Source: Planctomycetota bacterium
GTDB taxonomy: Bacteria > Planctomycetota > UBA1135 > JACQFD01
Length of the DNA stretch: 64,000 nt
Assembly: GCA_016200225.1 (NCBI GenBank)
Contig: JACQFD010000011.1
Span: 62,001-126,000, forward strand
Direction: 5' to 3'
Made by a program: the position numbers and the translations under genes. A model generated the notes under the pieces. It was not told the origin of the DNA. It searched no databases and saw only the letters and a list, made by a program, of their open reading frames with translations. Shown piece after piece: positions 56,672 to 64,000 of the stretch. The stretch's first letter is position 1; every line of letters begins with the position of its first letter.

Positions 56672-58863
56672 TGGCGCTGCGCGCGGCTCAGCGAACGCTT
56701 TATGTCGCCGCGTTTGCGGCGATTTGTAATATTATTATTCCAACCGCCGCGGCGCAGGAGAGGACGGCGTCGGCGCCTGTCGCAAGGGCCGTGCGCATCG
56801 ATCCTGAAAAAGCGCCGGTCGTCGACGGGTTTTTGAATGATCCGGTCTGGTCCGCGATCGAACCGATCCAAGGATTGCGACAGCGCGAGCCGGATGAATA
56901 CCGGGATCCGACGGAAAAAACGATCATTCGCATCGCACAGGACGGGGCGAATCTTTATTTCGCGATCGAATGTTATGATTCGGATGCCGGCGGAATTCGC
57001 GCGACGCAAATGCGCCGCGATGCGGATCTCGATCCCGACGACCGGATTGAAATCGTACTCGACACGCTGCACGACCGGCGGAATGCATACTTCTTCGCCA
57101 TCGGCGCGGGGGGCGCGATCCAGGACGCGCTCATTTCGTCGAATGGTAGAATTATCAATTCGAGCTGGGACGGAATCTGGAGCGGCGCTGCGCGCGTCGG
57201 CGAAAACGGCTGGTTCGCGGAAATTAAGATTCCGATCCGGACGCTCGCGACGCAGGATCATATAACAACGTGGGGATTTAATATTGCGCGCACGATCCGC
57301 CGCAAGCGCGAGGAGGACGCGTTCGCAAGTCCGGCGCAAGATATCAGTTTCGAGCGCGTTTCCGCAGCCGGCGATCTCGAGGGAATGCGAAATCTCGCGC
57401 AGGGTATCGGACTCGACGTCGTGCCCTACGCTAAAACTACAATTTCGAGAAATGATATTACAAAGAACAACGACTGGCTCGGGGCGGCCGGCGGAGAAGC
57501 CTATTTTCGGCTGACGCCCGGAATCACCGCGACGCTCACCGCGAATACCGATTTCGCCGAAACCGAAGTCGACGACCGCCAGGTGAATCTCACGCGATTT
57601 CCTTTATTTTTTCCCGAGAAGCGGAGATTTTTCCTCGAGGACGCGGGAGTCTTTGCATTCGATACGGGGGGATCCGGGGACAGCCCCGATTTGGTGCCTT
57701 TCTTCAGCCGCCGGATCGGTCTTAACAATAACGGCGGGCGCATTCCGCTCGACGCGGGTGCGCGCATCAGCGGTTACGCGGGCCCTTGGAGCGTCGGCCT
57801 GCTCGGCGTCGAAACCGGCCAGACGCGTACGACGCCATCGGATGAACTCGTCGCCGCGCGCGCTAGATATAATATTAACGATCGATCGGCCATCGGTGGA
57901 ATCTTAACGAGTGGAAATCCGGCGGGCGGATCCTCGAACGATGTGCTTGGTTTGGATTATCGTTATTCCACCGGCGATTTCGCGGGCGGAAAGAATCTTG
58001 ATATTACCGCTTTTGCGCTGAAGTCGACGACCCCCGGTCTCGCCGGAAATGACGGGGCTTTTGGGGGCGAGATTCGTTATCCGAACGATCTCTGGCAGTG
58101 GCGCCTTCGCGCGCGCGAGATCGGGGATCATTTTAGTCCCGCGCTCGGATTCGTGGAGCGCACGGGCATTCGCGAACTGGACGGCGAGATCTTCTACAGG
58201 CCGCGGCCGCATAACGATGTTCGTCAATTCTCCTTCGGTTTCCAGCCCGGCATTATAACCGATCTTTCGGGGCAGGTTCAAACATTAACAATGCAGGAAA
58301 GCGCGCGCGCCGTCATGGACTCCGGCGACGAGGCGAAAGTCTATATCAAATCCGTCTTCGACCGAGTGCTTTCGCCGTTTGACATCGTGCCCGGTCTCAC
58401 GGTCGCCGCCGATAGTTATAATTATACGCGATATGGTTTCAGCGCGGAAACGGCCGGGAAGCGTCCTTGGGTTCTCGCGTTCGGGACCGAATTTGGTAAT
58501 TTTAATGATGGCGCGCGCACCGATATCACGGCTCAGGCGGAATGGCGTCCTTCGGGCGTGTTTCACGCGAGTCTCGAGTCTCAAACTGTATATTTACGAT
58601 TATTGGGTGGCGACGCCGACGTCCAGGTCGGGCGCGCGCGGACAGAAGTCAATTTTTCGACCGAAGTGTCGTGGCAGACTTTGGTACAATTCGACAATGT
58701 ATCCAAGGACGCCGGTATCAACAGCCGCCTGCGCTGGATCATGAAACCGGGCAGCGACCTGTTTCTGGTCGTCGACCACGGATGGCAGGAATTACCGTCG
58801 CGCGCCATCGTGCCGCAGTCGACGGACGTTACAATTAAAATCGCGTGGACGCTGCGGTTTTGA
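56653..58863 (+). CDS. DUF5916 protein with N-terminal CBM9-like domain and outer-membrane-type C-terminal part
   Basis: PVVDGFLNDPVWSAIEPIQGLRQREPDEYRDPTEKTIIRIAQDGANLYFAIECYD; FFPEKRRFFLEDAGVFAF. Confidence 0.88.
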   Translation: MDVQSLMALRAAQRTLYVAAFAAICNIIIPTAAAQERTASAPVARAVRIDPEKAPVVDGFLNDPVWSAIEPIQGLRQREPDEYRDPTEKTIIRIAQDGANLYFAIECYDSDAGGIRATQMRRDADLDPDDRIEIVLDTLHDRRNAYFFAIGAGGAIQDALISSNGRIINSSWDGIWSGAARVGENGWFAEIKIPIRTLATQDHITTWGFNIARTIRRKREEDAFASPAQDISFERVSAAGDLEGMRNLAQGIGLDVVPYAKTTISRNDITKNNDWLGAAGGEAYFRLTPGITATLTANTDFAETEVDDRQVNLTRFPLFFPEKRRFFLEDAGVFAFDTGGSGDSPDLVPFFSRRIGLNNNGGRIPLDAGARISGYAGPWSVGLLGVETGQTRTTPSDELVAARARYNINDRSAIGGILTSGNPAGGSSNDVLGLDYRYSTGDFAGGKNLDITAFALKSTTPGLAGNDGAFGGEIRYPNDLWQWRLRAREIGDHFSPALGFVERTGIRELDGEIFYRPRPHNDVRQFSFGFQPGIITDLSGQVQTLTMQESARAVMDSGDEAKVYIKSVFDRVLSPFDIVPGLTVAADSYNYTRYGFSAETAGKRPWVLAFGTEFGNFNDGARTDITAQAEWRPSGVFHASLESQTVYLRLLGGDADVQVGRARTEVNFSTEVSWQTLVQFDNVSKDAGINSRLRWIMKPGSDLFLVVDHGWQELPSRAIVPQSTDVTIKIAWTLRF

Positions 58864-58889
58864 ATGATTGCGTTCGACCAAGTTACATT

Positions 58890-59357
58890 TCACGCGGTCG
58901 TCGCGAGATGATGTTTACAAACGGCGGCGAGCGTTTCGGCGAGATCGTTCTTTGCATTGCGATCCTTTGCGGCGCCCGAACCCGTCGTATAAAGCGCGAC
59001 GTCGTTTAATGTAATAATACCGATCGGTTTCAATTCGGCGTCCACGACCGGCAGGCGTCGGACGCGGTTGCGGCGCATGATTTCGTGCGCGGCCTCAAGC
59101 GTCTCGCCCGAGCGGCAAACATAAACGTTTCGCGCCATCACGCGCGAAACAGCGATCTGCGGCAGCGGGAGACCCTGCGTGAACGCGGCCATGCAAATAT
59201 CCCGATCTGTGATAACTCCGAGAACAGTACCTTTCTCGGGATCGAGCACGGGAATGAACCCGCAATCGTGATCCCACATGAGTCGCGCCGCGACGGCGCA
59301 GGAATCCTCCGGAAAACATGTGTAAACTTCGCGAACCATTAAATCGTCGATCTTCAT
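58890..59357 (-). CDS. Tandem CBS-domain protein
   Basis: MKIDDLMVREVYTCFPEDSCAVAARLMWDHDCGFIPVLD..VLGVITDRDICMAAF..EIMRRNRVRRLPVVDAELKPIGIITLNDVA. Confidence 0.93.
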   Translation of the reverse strand: MKIDDLMVREVYTCFPEDSCAVAARLMWDHDCGFIPVLDPEKGTVLGVITDRDICMAAFTQGLPLPQIAVSRVMARNVYVCRSGETLEAAHEIMRRNRVRRLPVVDAELKPIGIITLNDVALYTTGSGAAKDRNAKNDLAETLAAVCKHHLATTA

Positions 59358-59589
59358 GGCGAATGCCTCTTGACAATTGTGCGCGTTGGAATCGCGCGGA
59401 GAGTGGGAAACGGAATCTGTGTATTGTTGCCTCAAGCGGCGTGCCGGGCGTTTTGTAACCAAAAGGGACAGCCGTGCGGCGGCGATTTTCCTGATTTCGC
59501 GACTCGAGTATGACAATCGGCAAGCCGGGCTCGGGCCATACGCTGGATTCGGTTGAAACGTATGAGGGCTCCCGCCCGTAGCGGTAGCA

Positions 59590-59880
59590 GTGGTTACGTT
59601 ACATCAGCCGGCGCCCGACGCGCCCATTGCGATCGCGACGGCCGATCTCGACGGCGATGGAAATGATGAAATCATCACGACATCCTACGACGGCTCCATC
59701 GTCATTCGCTCCGCCGATGGATTACAACAAATACGTCGGCCGTCGGTCGACAAGAAACGTCCGAGGTTTCTTACGGTTCATGACTTGAACGGGGACGGGC
59801 GTGCGGACGTTCTCTATTGTGAAGACTCCGGTCGATTGTGCGCGATTTATGCGACCGGATTGCTCGCGTGGCCGAAATAA
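59590..59880 (+). CDS. Short FG-GAP/VCBS-repeat-like protein, no signal peptide (possible remnant)
   Basis: IATADLDGDGNDEIITTSYDG and TVHDLNGDGRADVLYCEDSG. Confidence 0.55.
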   Translation: MVTLHQPAPDAPIAIATADLDGDGNDEIITTSYDGSIVIRSADGLQQIRRPSVDKKRPRFLTVHDLNGDGRADVLYCEDSGRLCAIYATGLLAWPK

Positions 59881-59996
59881 TTGATCATAATAATATCGAT
59901 CGTTCGTTGTGAAGGCACGGCGGCTCCAAGAAGAACAATTATTTAACTTCGCTATTGTTGTAATACATCCCAGGAATTGTTTATAATTTTCAAGGG

Positions 59997-61172
59997 TTAT
60001 TGAAATAATTCAGGACGAATTTGAAATATCGGCAGCACGTCGATCCCGCCTTTCAAGGACATTGGACGGTCGACGGGCGCGAAAATGAATTTTCGCGCCT
60101 TGCGTTTCAGTAATTTCTCAATTTCGAGGAGCGGCGCGCCCCAGTCCGGTTGAAATGTCTGTCCGCTTTTGATTTCGCCAAGGATCAGGTGGCCGGCCGA
60201 TTCGACGAGGATATCGGCTTCGAGCCCCTGTGCCGTCCGAAAAAAATGCAGGCGCGGGACAAATGGCAACAAAAGCAATGATTTTTGTATTTCCATCATC
60301 ACGGCGGTCTCGAAAATATTTCCGCGCAACGGATGGATAGAAATCACGTCGGTGCTTTGGATTCCGCACAGACCCGACATGAGACCCGCATCCGTAATAT
60401 AAAGTTTCGGACTCTTTACGATTCGTTTTGAGATATTTACAAACCACGGTTCGACGCGAAGAATTTGATACCCGGCTTCGAGAATGGATATCCAGCGTTG
60501 AATCGACGAGACCGACGCGCCGCAGTCGCGCGCCACTTCGCTAATATTCAAAAGACTCGCCGATCGAGCGGCAATCAAGCGCAGAAATCGTTCGAACAAC
60601 ACCAGATCCGTAACATTTGTAATCCGCCGGACGTCGCGTTCCAAATATGTTTGTAAATAGGAAGATAACCAAAGCGCGTGGTTCAGATCGTGGCGCGAAG
60701 CCGTTTCGGGATAGCCGCCTCGAAGCAGCCAGCGATCGACCTCGGTCGCGGCCGATATTTGTAATTTTTGTTCGGTGAGACTGAGAGGAAGCAGCGACAG
60801 GACCGCCGTTCTACCGGCGAGCGACTGGCTCACCTGTTCCATCAATTGAAAATTCTGAGAACCGGTTAATATAAATCTTCCGTAATGTTTACGATCGGCA
60901 TCGATGGCGCCCTGCAGATAACTTGCAATTTCCGGTACTTGTTGGAATTCATCGAAGATCGCCGGACGACGAAGTCGGTTCAGGAACCCGCGGGGATCGG
61001 CGGCGATCCGCGCGCGCGTGTCCGGATCCTCGAAGAGCACATAATCGTGGGTCTTTCCGAAGAGCTTCTGGACGGTCGACGTTTTCCCGCTCTGCCGGGG
61101 ACCCGTGAGAACGACCGCCGGAAACTGCTTTGCGGCAGCCAGTAAGGTGGGCTCGAGTTGGCGGACGAACAT
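59997..61172 (-). CDS. AAA_14/DUF4143-type ATPase
   Basis: AVVLTGPRQSGKTSTVQKLFG; RPAIFDEFQQVPEIASYLQ; FILTGSQNFQLMEQVSQSLAGR; C-term FFRTAQGLEADILVE. Confidence 0.94.
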   Translation of the reverse strand: MFVRQLEPTLLAAAKQFPAVVLTGPRQSGKTSTVQKLFGKTHDYVLFEDPDTRARIAADPRGFLNRLRRPAIFDEFQQVPEIASYLQGAIDADRKHYGRFILTGSQNFQLMEQVSQSLAGRTAVLSLLPLSLTEQKLQISAATEVDRWLLRGGYPETASRHDLNHALWLSSYLQTYLERDVRRITNVTDLVLFERFLRLIAARSASLLNISEVARDCGASVSSIQRWISILEAGYQILRVEPWFVNISKRIVKSPKLYITDAGLMSGLCGIQSTDVISIHPLRGNIFETAVMMEIQKSLLLLPFVPRLHFFRTAQGLEADILVESAGHLILGEIKSGQTFQPDWGAPLLEIEKLLKRKARKFIFAPVDRPMSLKGGIDVLPIFQIRPELFQ

Positions 61173-61261
61173 GCGTGCAAATGTACTTTCAAAAAGTGAA
61201 TTTGCAAGCCTCGAATATCGGCCACGCCGCCTTCGGCGCTAAATCTTATGAATGCTGAGAC

Positions 61262-62293
61262 CTATAAATAAACGATCTTCCCGCTCTCGATGCTTTTTCT
61301 CTCCGCGGCCAGCAGTTCTGTAACATTCACGGCGTCGTCGAGCGTGGCCGCGAGGACTTTCTTACTTTTCCCGTTCATAACCGTTTCGACGAAGTGGCGA
61401 ATTTCGCCGTCGTAGCCGGTGCCGGGAGGCAATGCGACGGACGTGCATTCGCCGTTTTTCGATAATATTAATTTTTCTTCGCGGAGAAGGTCGAATTCGG
61501 CGGTGGCGCGCTCGAAGATCACGACGTAACGCATGCGGAAGGGGAATCCGAGGCTATGGTTCCAGCCGCCGTGGGCGGAAACGTGGGCGGGGCCGCGTTT
61601 ATAATGATAAAGAGTCGTCACATGGTCGAGCGAGCCCGCGCTCGACACGGAATCGGGCATCCCGAAGAGCCACGCGGTCAAATCCGCATCGTGAATATGC
61701 AAATCGACGAGCGCGCCGCCCGTGCGCGCCGGATCGCGATAGAACTTTTTCGACCAGTTTGGCGGACTCGAAAGCCGCTCGAACGACGCGCTCACTACTT
61801 TTCCGTGCGTGTTATTTATTATTTGTTGTTTCAGCCAGTTCCAGCCGGGCCAGAAGCGCATGCACATCGCGGGCATGCAAAGCGTTTGAGCATTTTTTGC
61901 AGCGTCGCGCACGCGCCGGACAGTCTTTAGATCCAGCGCGACCGGCTTTTCGCATATGACATGTTTTCCGGCGCGCAGCGCGGCGATCGCGAGCTCGGCG
62001 TGCGATTCCGTATTGGTACAAATGCTCACGCTCCCGACGCGCGGATCGGCGAGCAGCTCGTCCGCCGATTCATAACGTTTCACGCGCGCCGGATCATATA
62101 ATTCATTTTCTTTGAATGCGAACCGCAGGTTGCCCTCGCCGACGGAATTCGGCGCGCGGCGATCGCGGTCGCAGACGGCGACGACCTCGCAGGGAAGTCC
62201 GTCGCGTTCGGCGGCATGGTATGCGGAGAGATGCGTGCGGCCCATGAAACCGAGGCCGATAACGCCGATGCCGAGTTTCTTTTTCGGAGGCAT
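61262..62293 (-). CDS. Gfo/Idh/MocA-family oxidoreductase (no Tat signal)
   Basis: LGIGVIGLGFMGRTHLSAYHAAE; GKHVICEKPVALDLKTVRRV; GGALVDLHIHDADLTAWLFG. Confidence 0.95.
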   Translation of the reverse strand: MPPKKKLGIGVIGLGFMGRTHLSAYHAAERDGLPCEVVAVCDRDRRAPNSVGEGNLRFAFKENELYDPARVKRYESADELLADPRVGSVSICTNTESHAELAIAALRAGKHVICEKPVALDLKTVRRVRDAAKNAQTLCMPAMCMRFWPGWNWLKQQIINNTHGKVVSASFERLSSPPNWSKKFYRDPARTGGALVDLHIHDADLTAWLFGMPDSVSSAGSLDHVTTLYHYKRGPAHVSAHGGWNHSLGFPFRMRYVVIFERATAEFDLLREEKLILSKNGECTSVALPPGTGYDGEIRHFVETVMNGKSKKVLAATLDDAVNVTELLAAERKSIESGKIVYL

Positions 62294-62330
62294 TGATAAA
62301 TTGATATCGTCAAAGTTATTGTAATTAATA

Positions 62331-63164
62331 TTAAACGACGAGATCGTTTAACTTATATTCCGCGAGCCGCCGCGCGAACCGGATGTCGGCGACGCGGTTG
62401 GCGCCGGCTTCGCGCTCGATCAGCAAATGACAATCGAGTCCCGTCTCCACGATGCGCTCGAGAAGTCGCGACCAATGAACGTCGCCGGTGCCGTCCGGCA
62501 CTTCGACGCCCCACGTTCCTTTCTGTTGCGTCCACTTCGCGTCCTTCAGATGGATTTGTTTGATTTTATAAAGAAAACATTCGAACGACGGCAGCGGCTC
62601 GCCCTGTCCGTAAAGTATCATATTCGCCGGATCGAAATTGACGCCGACGGAGGGGCGCGACAGTTCCAGGAGCGCCTCCATCATCGCGGGGCCGGACTCC
62701 TGTCCGGTCTCGAGCGCGATTGCGACGCCCGCCGCGGCGAACGCGTCGACGATCGCGCGCACGCGATCCAAAACTACAATTCGTTTCGGGTCGCGCCTCC
62801 CGTGCGGAATCACGCCCGCGTGAAATGTTAAGAATCCGATTCCGAGCCGTTTGGCGATTTGTGCATTCTCCGCCGCGGCGGCGAGATTCGCGTTCCACGT
62901 CGCGTCGGGGAGCACGCCGCCCGTTTTCGCGATGGTCTCGAGCGAACTGTAGTCTTCGCCCGCGAGTTCCATCATGCCCGAGAGAATTTCGATGTTTGCA
63001 GCGTCGAGCGCGCGTTTCGTATCATTAACATCCCACTCGCCGCGCCGGATCGGGTCGAGCGCGAGTTGTACGAAACGCAATCCGCACGATTTTACTTTTT
63101 CGACGAGGTCGGCCGGAGATTTCGGCTGGAGCGACCAAGAACAGACGCCAAGTTTGCGAGGCAT
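62331..63164 (-). CDS. Sugar phosphate isomerase/epimerase (TIM barrel)
   Basis: LGVCSWSLQPKSPADLVEKVKSCGLRFVQLAL; ALETGQESGPAMMEALLELSRPSVGVNFDPANMILYGQGEP; IHLKDAKW. Confidence 0.93.
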   Translation of the reverse strand: MPRKLGVCSWSLQPKSPADLVEKVKSCGLRFVQLALDPIRRGEWDVNDTKRALDAANIEILSGMMELAGEDYSSLETIAKTGGVLPDATWNANLAAAAENAQIAKRLGIGFLTFHAGVIPHGRRDPKRIVVLDRVRAIVDAFAAAGVAIALETGQESGPAMMEALLELSRPSVGVNFDPANMILYGQGEPLPSFECFLYKIKQIHLKDAKWTQQKGTWGVEVPDGTGDVHWSRLLERIVETGLDCHLLIEREAGANRVADIRFARRLAEYKLNDLVV

Positions 63165-63202
63165 GTTGTGACTTTATTTATGAAACCGAATTGATATTGT
63201 AA

Positions 63203-64000
63203 TTAAGCGATCGCCTTCTCGTCCCGGGGGTAAAATAACAGGAGCGCGGCCAGACAGCCGAGCGCCGCCCACATCGCGACTGAAAACAATGATTGATAAT
63301 CCCGAACTTTTGTAACTTCGTCCGTGTAGCGCGTGGCGATCACTCCGGCGAGCTTGCTGCCGAGGACGACGCCGAATCCGATGATCACGAGATTATAAAG
63401 TCCCTGTGCGCTTGCGCGAACGTCTCCCGTGCATTCTTCATCGACGATCATGAACGCGAGGAATATGAAACACGCGAAAATGGGACCGTGCAGCGCGAGC
63501 CCGGGAATGACAAATTCGAGCGTTGGAAAATAAGCAAAAATTCCAAATCGCAATGCATAACAAAGGAGGCCGATGGCGAGGATGGACTTCTTTGGAAGGC
63601 GCTTTGCTACAAAAGGAATCGCCGCGAGGCAGAAAATTTCGGAGATTTGCCCGATCGTCATGATGCCGCCGCCGCCGACGCCGAAGACCCATTCGACGTA
63701 TTCGTTAAATTTAGCGACGAGGCTGTCCTTGGGAATCGGAATGTGGCCGAGAAATCCGCCCGTGTAAATCATGTGGTACTGATGCAACATGCTTACGGGA
63801 ATTGATATTAAGAAAAGCGAGAGCAGCGGCTGCCGCTTGATTTCTCCCATGGCTTTGAGCGGCGCGAATTGCTTTTCGCCTTTTCGCGGCGGCGTGTGCG
63901 GCAGCGTAAAACAGTAAAGCCCCATGATGGCGCCGAGAATGGCGCTTAATTTAAATGCATTGGACATGCCCGCGACCACGGCCGATCGCAATTTTGGATC
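63203..64000 (-). CDS. MFS transporter (nucleoside/sugar:H+ symporter-like), N-terminus beyond window
   Basis: HTPPRKGEKQFAPLKAMGEIKRQPLLSLFLISIPVSMLHQYHM; multiple TM segments; frame open to window end. Confidence 0.8.
   Translation of the reverse strand, partial: DPKLRSAVVAGMSNAFKLSAILGAIMGLYCFTLPHTPPRKGEKQFAPLKAMGEIKRQPLLSLFLISIPVSMLHQYHMIYTGGFLGHIPIPKDSLVAKFNEYVEWVFGVGGGGIMTIGQISEIFCLAAIPFVAKRLPKKSILAIGLLCYALRFGIFAYFPTLEFVIPGLALHGPIFACFIFLAFMIVDEECTGDVRASAQGLYNLVIIGFGVVLGSKLAGVIATRYTDEVTKVRDYQSLFSVAMWAALGCLAALLLFYPRDEKAIA

Noticed and set aside
1-64000. tRNA/rRNA genes, transposases, integrases, phage genes
   Set aside because: Looked for T-loop (GGTTCGAATCC-like) patterns and typical transposase or integrase motifs; none were convincing. 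A tRNAscan-SE/Infernal run would be needed to exclude them.

Overview
High-GC bacterial chromosomal window. Lineage is inferred only: DUF1080, Gfo/Idh with Tat signals and toroid proteins suggest a PVC/Planctomycetes-like or related environmental bacterium. Contents from left to right: (1) the end of a molybdate ABC transporter (modB partial, modC); (2) an exopolysaccharide/glycan assembly region, about 1.5-16.4 kb, with five GT4-type glycosyltransferases, an ArnT-like GT, a Wzx-type flippase, a methyltransferase, two alpha/alpha-toroid proteins and a B12-binding radical SAM enzyme, closed by a strong bidirectional terminator; (3) three tandem, translationally overlapping paralogs of an unrecognised secreted family (16.5-21.1 kb); (4) CLC channel, CDF efflux, GT39-like protein, glycine-rich secreted protein, GNAT, VapBC, polysaccharide deacetylase; (5) a carbamoyltransferase module (30.7-34.7 kb) with a NodU/SxtI-like carbamoyltransferase, a small SxtJ-like membrane protein, an SGNH-like membrane protein and a 44-aa DUF5989/SxtK-like microprotein that is absent from the ORF track and resembles the C-terminus of the SGNH protein; (6) a pair of tandem secreted paralogs, a 16-bp tandem repeat, two DUF4143-type ATPases, cyanophycinase-like and M28/PDZ peptidases, a YfhO-like protein; (7) an apparently twice-frameshifted lipoprotein gene; (8) a sugar-catabolic region with two DUF1080 proteins, an FGE/SUMF1 protein, Gfo/Idh and TIM-barrel isomerase genes, and a second Gfo/Idh-isomerase-MFS set at the right edge; (9) a two-component system, an atypical Tat-exported SOD-like protein overlapping chrA, a DUF5916 protein and a CBS protein. 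No rRNA, tRNA, CRISPR array or transposase was recognised. All calls come from reading the sequence and ORF track; no database search was run.
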